A DNA stretch of 8,889 nucleotides from Fidelibacterota bacterium UBA1611. Its GTDB lineage: Bacteria > Fidelibacterota > Marinisomatia > Marinisomatales > UBA1611. The stretch covers positions 1 through 8,889 of the forward strand of contig DCMX01000099.1 of NCBI GenBank assembly GCA_002321855.1. The letters run 5' to 3'. The position numbers and the translations under genes were made by a program. Below, in pieces: positions 1-6,014 of the stretch (its first letter is position 1; each line of letters starts with the position of its first letter). A model generated the notes under the pieces. The model was not told the DNA's origin. It saw only the letters and a list, made by a program, of their open reading frames with translations, and searched no databases.

Positions 1-335
1 TAATGGTCGCAGTCTTGGTCATCTATAATACAGTTAAACTATCAGTGCTTGCACGTGAGGAACTTATCAAGTCATTGGAACTGATTGGAGCTACCCGAGC
101 ATTTATAAAAATGCCTTTTATATTTGAGGGAATTATTGATGGTATACTTTCCGCACTATTTGCGTTCCCCTGTCTGTTCGCAACGGTTAATGTTACGAAT
201 TATTTAATTACAAACTTTACATCATGGCATATAAATCTATTAATTGATGCAACTATTTTCCTTTGGCTCATTTTATTAGCTGGCATTATTTCTGTATTAG
301 GAAGTTACAGGGCCATTACAGGTTTACTCAAATAA
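1..335 (+). CDS. ftsX: Cell-division permease-like protein FtsX, C-terminal part (5' end outside window)
   Basis: This is the last ~110 residues of FtsX, the inner-membrane partner of the FtsE ATPase, which relays ATP-driven signals to periplasmic murein hydrolases at the division site. The reading frame is open to the left edge, so the Met codon at position 3 is probably internal. The visible segment starts at the end of a membrane helix, followed by the cytoplasmic turn typical of the family (NTVKLSV...REELIKSLELIGAT, where the family has R-x-E-I-x-x-M-x-L-V-G-A-T). Two more helices follow, at about residues 41-68 and 79-104. The C-terminal end with a short basic tail (TGLLK) fits FtsX. An 85-base gap separates it from grpE. 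A related MacB/LolC-type permease is possible, but the short final loop and the GAT turn favour FtsX. ftsE, usually just upstream, would lie outside the window. Confidence 0.85.
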   Translation, partial: MVAVLVIYNTVKLSVLAREELIKSLELIGATRAFIKMPFIFEGIIDGILSALFAFPCLFATVNVTNYLITNFTSWHINLLIDATIFLWLILLAGIISVLGSYRAITGLLK

Positions 336-410
336 CACACAATTGATTGTCCTGTCGAGAGGGAGCTATTAATATTTAGTTTGAAATTTCTATTATCAAT
401 AAAATCACAT

Positions 411-423
411 AGGATACATTTTG
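411..423 (+). promoter_or_regulatory. Ribosome binding site and TTG start of grpE
   Basis: AGGA at 411-414 lies 6 bases upstream of TTG at 421-423. An in-frame TAA at 400-402 closes the frame upstream, and no in-frame ATG or GTG lies between them. The next in-frame ATG is at about residue 80, inside the conserved domain. TTG is therefore the only credible start. Confidence 0.75.
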
Positions 424-969
424 GCAGAAAAAAAAGGAATTAAGACAAAAAAGCATACTAAAGTCAAAAAAGGAATCAACGCGTCGAAAAGATCAATTCA
501 AAAAAATAATGATAGGATCAAGGAACTTGAGTTACAATTGAATGAATTGCAGGATAAGCAACTACGACTAAAAGCTGAGTTTGAAAATTTTCGAAAAAGA
601 AAGCAACGAGAGATCTCTGAACTATTTCAATATGATGGTGAACGTGTTATTAAGGAAATGTTGCCACTCATAGATGATCTGGAGCGCATGGCAAAAGCGG
701 CGGCTGAAGAACAAAATAATGAAGCTGAAGCATCATTATTCAAAGGTGCACAAATGGTTGAGTCCAAGATAAAAAAGTTTTTAGGGTTACATGAGATAAT
801 ACCATTTGGAGAGGAGGGGGAAAGCCTAGATTCCGAATTACATGATGCAATGTTAACCCAGACCAACGAAGAAATGGACGACAATATTATTTTAGATGTA
901 TTTGAAAAAGGGTATCGTTATCGTGGTAAGGTCATTCGGCATGCACGTGTAATAGTCAATAAAAAATGA
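421..969 (+). CDS. grpE: Nucleotide exchange factor GrpE (Hsp70 cofactor)
   Basis: GrpE releases ADP from DnaK and so drives the Hsp70 folding cycle in the cytoplasm. The 182-residue length is normal for the family. Residues 1-30 are a very Lys-rich, probably disordered tail. Residues ~30-70 form the long dimerising coiled coil and include the signature AEFENFRKR (52-60). Residues 80-90 (MLPLIDDLERM) match the conserved helix, and 136-144 (LDSELHDAM) and the end (EKGYRYRGKVIRHARVIVN, 162-180) match the C-terminal beta domain that contacts DnaK. The usual Arg-Pro in that last motif is Arg-His here. Translation starts at TTG, supported by AGGA 6 bases upstream. The stop overlaps the dnaJ start as ATGA, implying translational coupling. 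No CIRCE element (HrcA operator) is seen in the 85 bases upstream, so heat regulation, if any, is by another route or from further upstream. Confidence 0.95.
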   Translation: MAEKKGIKTKKHTKVKKGINASKRSIQKNNDRIKELELQLNELQDKQLRLKAEFENFRKRKQREISELFQYDGERVIKEMLPLIDDLERMAKAAAEEQNNEAEASLFKGAQMVESKIKKFLGLHEIIPFGEEGESLDSELHDAMLTQTNEEMDDNIILDVFEKGYRYRGKVIRHARVIVNKK

Positions 970-2051
970 GAGATTATTACGAAGTTCTAAGTGTATCTGG
1001 TGATGCTTCTACCGATACTATAAAAAAGGCTTACCGGAAATTAGCCCTTAAGTATCATCCTGATAAGAATCCAAACGATAAAGAAGCAGAACGGAAGTTT
1101 AAAGAAGCGGCGGAAGCTTACAGCATCCTGAGCGATAGACAGAAAAGATCTCAATATGATCAATTCGGCCATGCGGGTGTGGGAATGGGTGGTGGCACCG
1201 GTGGATTTGGAGGCGGTGTTCATATGAACATGGATGATATATTCTCGCAGTTTGGGGATATTTTTGGAGGAAGTCCTTTTGAAAGTTTTTTTGGTGGAAA
1301 CTCTAGTGGTAGATCTCAAAGAAAAGGTACTGATATACAGATAAAACTACCTTTGGACTTAGAGGATATATCCGCCGGAATAGAAAAAAAAGTTAAAATA
1401 AAACGTTCTGTATTAGCTGCAGATGTCACATTCAAAGACTGTCATACTTGTAAAGGTGCCGGCCAGGTAAGTCAGGTTACGCAAACTATTCTTGGGCATA
1501 TGCGATCCACATCTGCATGTCCGGCATGTCAAGGTACTGGAAAGATGGTTGGCAATAGACCATCAGGTGTTGGTCCTGATGGTATGATTAGAAAAAATGA
1601 AACGATCAAATTAAAGATTCCTGCAGGTATTGAAGCTGGAAATTATATGACAGTGAGTGGACAGGGTAATGAAGATATCAATGGCCGATCTGGAGACCTG
1701 ATAGTTGTATTTGATGAAAAAAGTCATGAGTATTTTATTCGAGATGGCGTGAATGTATTATTAGAAGCTACCATTCAGTATCCCGTAGCAGTTCTGGGCG
1801 GGAAAATTGATATACCAACACTGGATGGCCATGCACAATTGAAGATACCTTCAGGAATTCAATCTGGTCAAGTATTACGAATGCGCAGAAAAGGATTCCC
1901 ACGTCTGAGGAGTAAATCACGTGGTGATCAATTAGTGAGGATCATGGTGCATACACCTGTATCGCTTTCGCGTAAGGATAAAAAAATTATTGAAGAATTG
2001 AAAGATAAACTGCCATCGATCAAAAATCCTTTTTCCAAGATAGAACTCTAA
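966..2051 (+). CDS. dnaJ: Chaperone DnaJ (Hsp40) with a reduced, single-zinc-centre zinc-finger domain
   Basis: DnaJ delivers unfolded clients to DnaK and stimulates its ATPase. The J-domain spans residues 1-66 with the catalytic HPD at 31-33. A Gly/Phe-rich linker spans ~67-118 (GGGTGGFGGG, DIFGG, SFFGG). The C-terminal client-binding domains follow (KIPAG at 217-221, KIPSG at 293-297) and the protein ends at residue 361, slightly shorter than the usual ~375. Typical type I DnaJ has four CxxCxGxG motifs; only two are present here, CHTCKGAG (159-166) and CPACQGTG (185-192). By position and spacing they correspond to motifs 2 and 3, i.e. zinc centre II. The place of motif 4 (about residues 196-206) keeps its length but has Pro and Val instead of the two Cys, and motif 1 is deleted (the preceding loop is about nine residues shorter than in E. 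coli DnaJ). The gene overlaps grpE by 4 bases (ATGA), and no dnaK is in the window. It could instead be a CbpA-like paralogue, but the zinc finger and the link to grpE favour DnaJ. Confidence 0.93.
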   Translation: MRDYYEVLSVSGDASTDTIKKAYRKLALKYHPDKNPNDKEAERKFKEAAEAYSILSDRQKRSQYDQFGHAGVGMGGGTGGFGGGVHMNMDDIFSQFGDIFGGSPFESFFGGNSSGRSQRKGTDIQIKLPLDLEDISAGIEKKVKIKRSVLAADVTFKDCHTCKGAGQVSQVTQTILGHMRSTSACPACQGTGKMVGNRPSGVGPDGMIRKNETIKLKIPAGIEAGNYMTVSGQGNEDINGRSGDLIVVFDEKSHEYFIRDGVNVLLEATIQYPVAVLGGKIDIPTLDGHAQLKIPSGIQSGQVLRMRRKGFPRLRSKSRGDQLVRIMVHTPVSLSRKDKKIIEELKDKLPSIKNPFSKIEL

Positions 2052-2230
2052 TTACCTTTCTCCATCATGGGAGCGCATCGTTCTATGGTACTGAACTATA
2101 TCTATCATTATTTGGTCTAATAATAAATATGAATGTTTATAATTCTTGCTAAATAGTCTTAAAAGATATAGGGCATTTGAAAATATAATTAAAACAAAAA
2201 TCCGATATGGTATGATCTCAAAAACCGAGG

Positions 2231-2265
2231 ATGCATGTGGACCCATACCAAGGTTAATCATGCAT
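2231..2265. repeat. Inverted repeat ATGCATG/CATGCAT
   Basis: A perfect 7-bp inverted repeat (2231-2237 and 2259-2265) flanks a 21-base loop containing a TGG...CCA mini-pairing. No T-tract follows, so it is not a typical intrinsic terminator. ATGCATG is itself nearly self-complementary, so a chance occurrence is quite possible. It could be an operator or an RNA hairpin. Confidence 0.35.
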
Positions 2266-2367
2266 AGAAAAGGATGCGAATCTTCCCACCGGAATTATTA
2301 ATATTAATACTAGTTAGAAGCAAGAATCGATGAAAGTGCCAAATATTGGAAAATTGAACGTGGATTT

Positions 2368-2396
2368 GACCATGTATTTACGAAATAAATATGGTC
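2368..2396. repeat. Imperfect inverted repeat GACCATGT...ATATGGTC
   Basis: The arms GACCATGT and ATATGGTC pair over 8 bp including one G-T wobble, with weaker A/T pairing further inward. It lies 95 bases before the pilin-like gene. A second TATGGTCC at 2478-2485 sits just before that gene's start codon. No T-tract follows the hairpin, so an operator-like role is more plausible than a terminator, but neither is shown. Confidence 0.35.
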
Positions 2397-2491
2397 CTTA
2401 TTTTGGAATAAAAAAATTAGATTAACGAAAAGGTAATGGTTAGAACAAAATCGTCATTTTTAGAAGTCATATTCCATTATGGTCCATAAAT

Positions 2492-3238
2492 ATGAATATA
2501 AGTAAAGAACGTATAACTGACCTGATAGAAGTGGGCATGGTGGTAGCAATAGTCCTCTTGGTTATTGTTATTTATGTCCCTGTTGCGATTTGGGAGGAAG
2601 AAAGGTCTTTTCGAATGGAGAGCCGTTTCCGGATGGGTAATCTTTATGATTTAGAGGTGTTTTACGAACAATTAACTGGCAGTTACAATCCTAACTTCCT
2701 TGAAGCAATGAATGTTGTGAACGCTGTTAGGGATTCTGTTGTGGCAGATTCACTATATATTGGTGAACAGAATCTCACATTATTTGGAAAAAATTATAAT
2801 GTTGATGTAGCAGAATCTTTTGAGTTTGAGTATGATACTACGTTTGGTTTCAAACTATACCGTAGGGATACTATCTTGGATACTACTTTGAAAATTGTTA
2901 TGTATTCAAATGAACTATCGAGAAATGATACGAGTTTTACGCAAAAAAAATACTTGGATGATTATATATCAGACCCAAATTTTATATCAATAATAAATAA
3001 GGAGCCGATTGAGCGTGTAGAACTGGTGGAGTATTATAAGACCTTTATACCAGATTCAAATACTAATTTTTGTCCATTGACCGGCAATAATTATGCTTTA
3101 ACGTGGGATAATGAAAAAAAGGGATTACGTGTAGATAGTCCTATCGCAACAATCTATGAAGAACCTCGTTATTTTTTATTTTCCTTTAAGACTAACAGTC
3201 ATGGTTTTATTAATGACGGAAATCGCAGTTGGGATTAA
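2492..3238 (+). CDS. Pilin-like (pseudopilin-like) single-pass membrane protein of unknown function, no prepilin peptidase site
   Basis: I cannot name this 248-residue protein. Its N-terminus follows the type IV pilin plan: a short charged leader (MNISKER), then TDLIEV and a hydrophobic helix (about 14-33) ending near Pro30. If Thr9 is set as mature position 1, Glu13 falls at position 5, Ala-Ile (19-20) at positions 11-12 and Pro30 at position 22, all pilin hallmarks. The residue at -1 is Ile8 rather than the Gly required for cleavage by prepilin peptidase, so the protein is probably kept as a membrane-anchored form. The region after the helix (FRMGNLYDLEVFYEQLTGSYNP) resembles the helix and loop of pseudopilins. 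The C-terminal part has a CPLTGNNY motif (194-201) and a following beta-like stretch, as in some pseudopilin-like proteins; it has a single Cys. Only 11 bases separate it from the PilM/PilN-like gene. No Shine-Dalgarno is visible; the ATG at 2492 is chosen because the frame is closed by TAG at 2441-2443 and no other start intervenes. Met16 would destroy the pilin-like helix. Coding is secure, the family call is inference. Confidence 0.7.
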   Translation: MNISKERITDLIEVGMVVAIVLLVIVIYVPVAIWEEERSFRMESRFRMGNLYDLEVFYEQLTGSYNPNFLEAMNVVNAVRDSVVADSLYIGEQNLTLFGKNYNVDVAESFEFEYDTTFGFKLYRRDTILDTTLKIVMYSNELSRNDTSFTQKKYLDDYISDPNFISIINKEPIERVELVEYYKTFIPDSNTNFCPLTGNNYALTWDNEKKGLRVDSPIATIYEEPRYFLFSFKTNSHGFINDGNRSWD

Positions 3239-3249
3239 TACAATAGTCC

Positions 3250-4974
3250 ATGATAGGTATAGTCATATCCGATACTTTTCTTGTTTGTGGGGTTTGTACC
3301 GAAAATGAAGGTAAAAGAACTCTCAATAACTTAAAGCAGGTTCCGTATACCGAACCGATCAATAATCTCTTATATCTTGAGGGAGAATTGAATTCAATAC
3401 TGGGCATTGCACTCCGTCGAGCAACTGAATATATACCAGTTAGTGGTCAGGATGTAGTAGTCGCAATTGATGATGATTTTGTCCATCACAGTGTTCTCGA
3501 TACTGAGGTGGATCTTGCCCGTGAGGATTATTGGGATTATATAAATTGGATTGAGCAGAAAAAGAATCGACCTGAGAGTCAGGAAATATCCCTGTTTGGT
3601 CAGATCTATTTACCAGAGGAAACAAATATCCATATAGTCGCTTGTCCGATCCCGTTAACCAGAACTATCAAGCTCTCTATAGCAGAATTAGGTGGCAACC
3701 CATACTGGATGGGTCCTGCAAGTTCAGTCATTATTGACGCAGGTCATGTATCGGATGCGGCAATGATAAAGAAAAAAAAGAATCAATATGAATTTCATTT
3801 GGTTCAGAACTGTCGCTATGACCACGGTCTACTTTCCTTTACAGCAGGTATCCCTCGGATAATCAATGCCACACAACCTGATGATGTGATTCTAGCATCC
3901 TTTAGGCTTGTTGAATCAGACCTAGATGATGTACCAGTATATTCCCCGGGTAAATTAGGCCGCCAAGCTATTGCTGCTTGGGAATCGTCAGACCTGCGTC
4001 TGATGGAACCATTTGATAGTGTTAGTTTAGGTAGTGCATTATTATCTGATGAAGTCGTTTCTCATTTTGAGTTAAATATATTGTCTGAATTAATAATAAG
4101 TGGTGCAACCGGACATTCGTTTAACTTCTTTGAAGAACCTCAAGTTACAGATTTCCTTTTTACTGAGCTATTTTCAGATGAAAAAGAACCATATTTAGAA
4201 CCAGTTCAGGTGTTAAAAGAAAATAGATCTGAAAAAGTTAGTCGTCCTATGTCTTCTGGAGAGATGCTTTGGCTATTTTTGGCTTTGATTTTTATTATGG
4301 GACTTTTCTTTGCCATGAACTATATCAAATTCCGAGAAGATATCAATAGACCACTCTTTGGTACTAAAAGTGAATACACTGTCAAGCGTTCAGCTCCGCG
4401 GAATATTATTTCAATTGTTGATGAAAAATCTGAGCATGACATGAAAATGCATCTGCATTCCAGGGCAGTTACATCTATCTTGGCAAAATTATTCTTAGAA
4501 ACAGATTTGGAGCGATATAATAACTTGACAGTTACCAAGAGTTTTATCAGCCTGGAATATATGAGTGGCTTGAATCCGGATATAGAGCACACATTGGAAC
4601 TGGAACCGACCAGCTATTCTGTAGAAGCAACTGGTGATGACAGTACAATGTTCTTATGGTACTACAGTTTTGACTTTCCTACATTAGAAAAAATAGATAC
4701 CTTGGATGTGGGTCTGGATAAGGATCAATTCCTGGTACAGCTGGATACCATAATAGCGGATTATACATTGAAATATTTTGACCAAATCTACAGGACAAAC
4801 CAAATCTACGAGCCTGTATTGGTCTGGGTTAGGAACAAAGATGATATTATCAAAGCTGGCTCACTATTATCCAAGGTTGGTTCACATGTGCTCCTTAGAA
4901 AATTCGTACTTTTCAATGAGGTTGATAGGCCAGAACCGAGAGCAGGTTTTTATATCTCTTTTATAGCAAATTAG
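3250..4974 (+). CDS. PilM/GspL-like actin-fold protein fused to a transmembrane PilN-like domain
   Basis: This 574-residue protein has no name I can assign with certainty. Residues 1-~300 look like the cytoplasmic actin-like fold of PilM and GspL: an opening IGIVISDTF strand, a VVVAIDDDFVHHSVL segment (69-83), a helix with DYINWIEQKK, a THIVAC-like strand (NIHIVACPIPL, 126-136) followed by AELGGNPYWMGP (145-156), and a late SLGSALL segment (259-265). A linker leads to one membrane helix at about 339-358, and ~215 residues outside the cytoplasm follow, ending in a segment (VLVWVRNKDDIIKAGSLLSK and FYISFIAN) suggestive of the ferredoxin-like domain of PilN/GspL. In type IV pili PilM and PilN are usually separate proteins; one polypeptide with both parts is the GspL plan of type II secretion, though GspL is usually nearer 400 residues. 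A role in a pilus or secretion assembly platform is inferred from this architecture and from the pilin-like gene 11 bases upstream. rsmD follows 8 bases later, so these genes are probably co-transcribed. Confidence 0.65.
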   Translation: MIGIVISDTFLVCGVCTENEGKRTLNNLKQVPYTEPINNLLYLEGELNSILGIALRRATEYIPVSGQDVVVAIDDDFVHHSVLDTEVDLAREDYWDYINWIEQKKNRPESQEISLFGQIYLPEETNIHIVACPIPLTRTIKLSIAELGGNPYWMGPASSVIIDAGHVSDAAMIKKKKNQYEFHLVQNCRYDHGLLSFTAGIPRIINATQPDDVILASFRLVESDLDDVPVYSPGKLGRQAIAAWESSDLRLMEPFDSVSLGSALLSDEVVSHFELNILSELIISGATGHSFNFFEEPQVTDFLFTELFSDEKEPYLEPVQVLKENRSEKVSRPMSSGEMLWLFLALIFIMGLFFAMNYIKFREDINRPLFGTKSEYTVKRSAPRNIISIVDEKSEHDMKMHLHSRAVTSILAKLFLETDLERYNNLTVTKSFISLEYMSGLNPDIEHTLELEPTSYSVEATGDDSTMFLWYYSFDFPTLEKIDTLDVGLDKDQFLVQLDTIIADYTLKYFDQIYRTNQIYEPVLVWVRNKDDIIKAGSLLSKVGSHVLLRKFVLFNEVDRPEPRAGFYISFIAN

Positions 4975-4982
4975 TTAGTATC

Positions 4983-5492
4983 ATGCAACTCTTGGCTGGT
5001 CGATATAAGGGTGCTAGGATAAAAACATCAACTAAAATGCCTTACCGTCCAACTTTATCTCGTATAAGAAAAAGTCTTTTTGACATATTGTTTCCTTTTA
5101 ATTACCAAAATGTTTTGGATTTATTTTCTGGAACAGGCATACTAGGATTTGAAGCAGCCAGCCGTGGTGCAAATACAATCACCTTTGTTGAGAAAGATAG
5201 AAAAAGTATCCAATTGTTAGAATCCAATGCGAACCAATTCCCAGACATTGATTTCGTTTTCAATCAACAAGATGTGTATACTTTTCTAAACAATCCAAAA
5301 TCATATGATTTGATTTTTGCGGATCCTCCCTATACTTCGAGCAATAATCATGAATTAGTTGAAACTGTCCTAAAAATATTAAATAAAAACGGTAAATTCA
5401 TTTTAGAAACAAATAAACGTAGCCAACCTATGATGAATGCAATTGTTAAGAATTATGGAAATACTATTATAAGTATTTGGACGAAAGAATGA
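4983..5492 (+). CDS. rsmD: 16S rRNA (guanine-N2-)-methyltransferase RsmD
   Basis: RsmD methylates G966 (E. coli numbering) of 16S rRNA in the 30S subunit using S-adenosylmethionine. The N-terminus has the family GRYKGARI (6-13) and RPTLSRIRKSLFDIL (22-36). The SAM-binding motif DLFSGTGILG is at 46-55, an acidic residue ending the second strand is at Glu70, and the catalytic DPPY is at 114-117 within DLIFADPPY. The 169 residues are slightly short against the usual ~180-200, mainly at the C-terminus. It starts 8 bases after the preceding gene with no clear Shine-Dalgarno, and its TGA overlaps the coaD start as ATGA. The rsmD-coaD pairing is a widespread bacterial gene order, which supports both calls. 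Confidence 0.93.
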   Translation: MQLLAGRYKGARIKTSTKMPYRPTLSRIRKSLFDILFPFNYQNVLDLFSGTGILGFEAASRGANTITFVEKDRKSIQLLESNANQFPDIDFVFNQQDVYTFLNNPKSYDLIFADPPYTSSNNHELVETVLKILNKNGKFILETNKRSQPMMNAIVKNYGNTIISIWTKE

Positions 5493-5968
5493 AACGTATT
5501 ATTTATCCTGGCACATTTGATCCAATACATAATGGTCATATAGATATTGCTAACCGTGCATCACATTTATTCGATGAATTGATTTTTGTAGTAGCAATCA
5601 ATAATGAAAAAGAGCCTTTATTATCTTCAGCTGAACGGGAAAATTTAATCACTCGATCTACAGTTCATTTAACCAATGTAAGAGTTGAGTCTTTTGATGG
5701 ATTGGTGGTCAATTATGCCAAAAGATCTGGTGCGATTGCAATTATTAGAGGACTTAGACATGTCAGTGATTTTGAATTTGAGTTTCAAATGGCTATGATG
5801 AATTATAATTTAAACCCTGATATTACTTCGATGTTTATGATGCCCGATGAAAAATATATCCATTTAAATTCGACAATCGTAAAAGATGTTGCACGTCTGG
5901 GAGGAGATATAACCGATTATGTACCGGATATCGTAAAAAAAGTATTATTAGCTAAATACAAAGCCTGA
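5489..5968 (+). CDS. coaD: Phosphopantetheine adenylyltransferase CoaD
   Basis: CoaD transfers AMP from ATP to 4'-phosphopantetheine, making dephospho-CoA in the penultimate step of coenzyme A synthesis. The protein has 159 residues, typical for the family. It opens with MKRIIYPGTFDPIHNGH, containing the nucleotidyltransferase T/HxGH motif at 14-17. RGLRHVSDFEFEFQMA (87-102) and NSTIVKDVARLGGD (127-140) match the substrate- and ATP-binding segments. I start it at ATG 5489 rather than an in-frame TTG at 5477: the ATG gives the standard N-terminus and a 4-base ATGA overlap with rsmD, with a weak GAAAG upstream. The TTG would add four residues (MDER) absent from the family. A probable intrinsic terminator begins at its stop codon. 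Confidence 0.95.
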   Translation: MKRIIYPGTFDPIHNGHIDIANRASHLFDELIFVVAINNEKEPLLSSAERENLITRSTVHLTNVRVESFDGLVVNYAKRSGAIAIIRGLRHVSDFEFEFQMAMMNYNLNPDITSMFMMPDEKYIHLNSTIVKDVARLGGDITDYVPDIVKKVLLAKYKA

Positions 5969-5997
5969 CTCTATTTAGATTCAGGGGTCATATTTTT
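5966..5997 (+). terminator. Probable intrinsic terminator at the end of coaD
   Basis: TGACTCT (5966-5972, overlapping the coaD stop) pairs with GGGGTCA (5984-5990) in a 7-bp stem with two G-T wobbles and an 11-base loop, followed by TATTTTT (5991-5997). The stem is modest but the T-tract is well placed. It would end the rsmD-coaD transcript, or attenuate expression of fmdB-icd. Confidence 0.5.
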
Positions 5998-6014
5998 CCT
6001 ATAGAGGCTTTTTC
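5969..6014 (+). promoter_or_regulatory. Alternative pairing covering the fmdB ribosome binding site
   Basis: CTCTAT (5969-5974) is complementary to ATAGAG (6001-6006). The right arm contains most of AGAGG (6003-6007), the Shine-Dalgarno of fmdB, 7 bases before its ATG. This pairing shares its left arm with the terminator hairpin at 5966-5990, so the two cannot form together. It could be a small regulatory switch or chance pairing over a 26-base loop. Confidence 0.35.

Larger units (their letters stand above)
2052..2491. other. 440-base intergenic region without a supported gene
   Basis: This is the longest gene-free stretch in the window, very AT-rich, between dnaJ and the pilin-like gene. 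I see no tRNA, no recognisable structured RNA and no convincing coding frame. It holds two inverted repeats (2231-2265 and 2368-2396), an isolated TATAAT at 2184-2189 without a good -35 partner, and several copies of ATGGT, three of them within TATGGTCC-type sequence near the downstream gene. It presumably carries the end of the grpE-dnaJ transcript and the promoter of the downstream genes, but I cannot place either precisely. Confidence 0.6.

Noticed and set aside
336..420. CIRCE or sigma-32-type heat-shock element upstream of grpE
   Set aside because: No TTAGCACTC/GAGTGCTAA repeat and no convincing heat-shock promoter is visible.
2067..2120. Plus-strand 18-codon frame just after dnaJ
   Set aside because: Too short and without any translation signal or conservation evidence.
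2107..2124. ATTATT-TGGTCT-AATAAT inverted repeat
   Set aside because: Six A/T-only pairs in very AT-rich DNA; expected by chance.
2052..2261. Minus-strand open frame of 69 codons in the dnaJ downstream gap
   Set aside because: No ribosome binding site, no recognisable domain, and its start lies in the inverted repeat at 2259-2265; AT-rich chance frame is more likely.
2330..2425. Plus-strand 31-codon frame starting MKVPNIGK
   Set aside because: Closed upstream by TAG at 2315, no good ribosome binding site, no similarity I recognise, and it contains the inverted repeat at 2368-2396. Could be a small gene or remnant, but unsupported.
5477..5488. TTG start giving CoaD four extra residues
   Set aside because: ATG 5489 gives the standard CoaD N-terminus and the ATGA overlap with rsmD.
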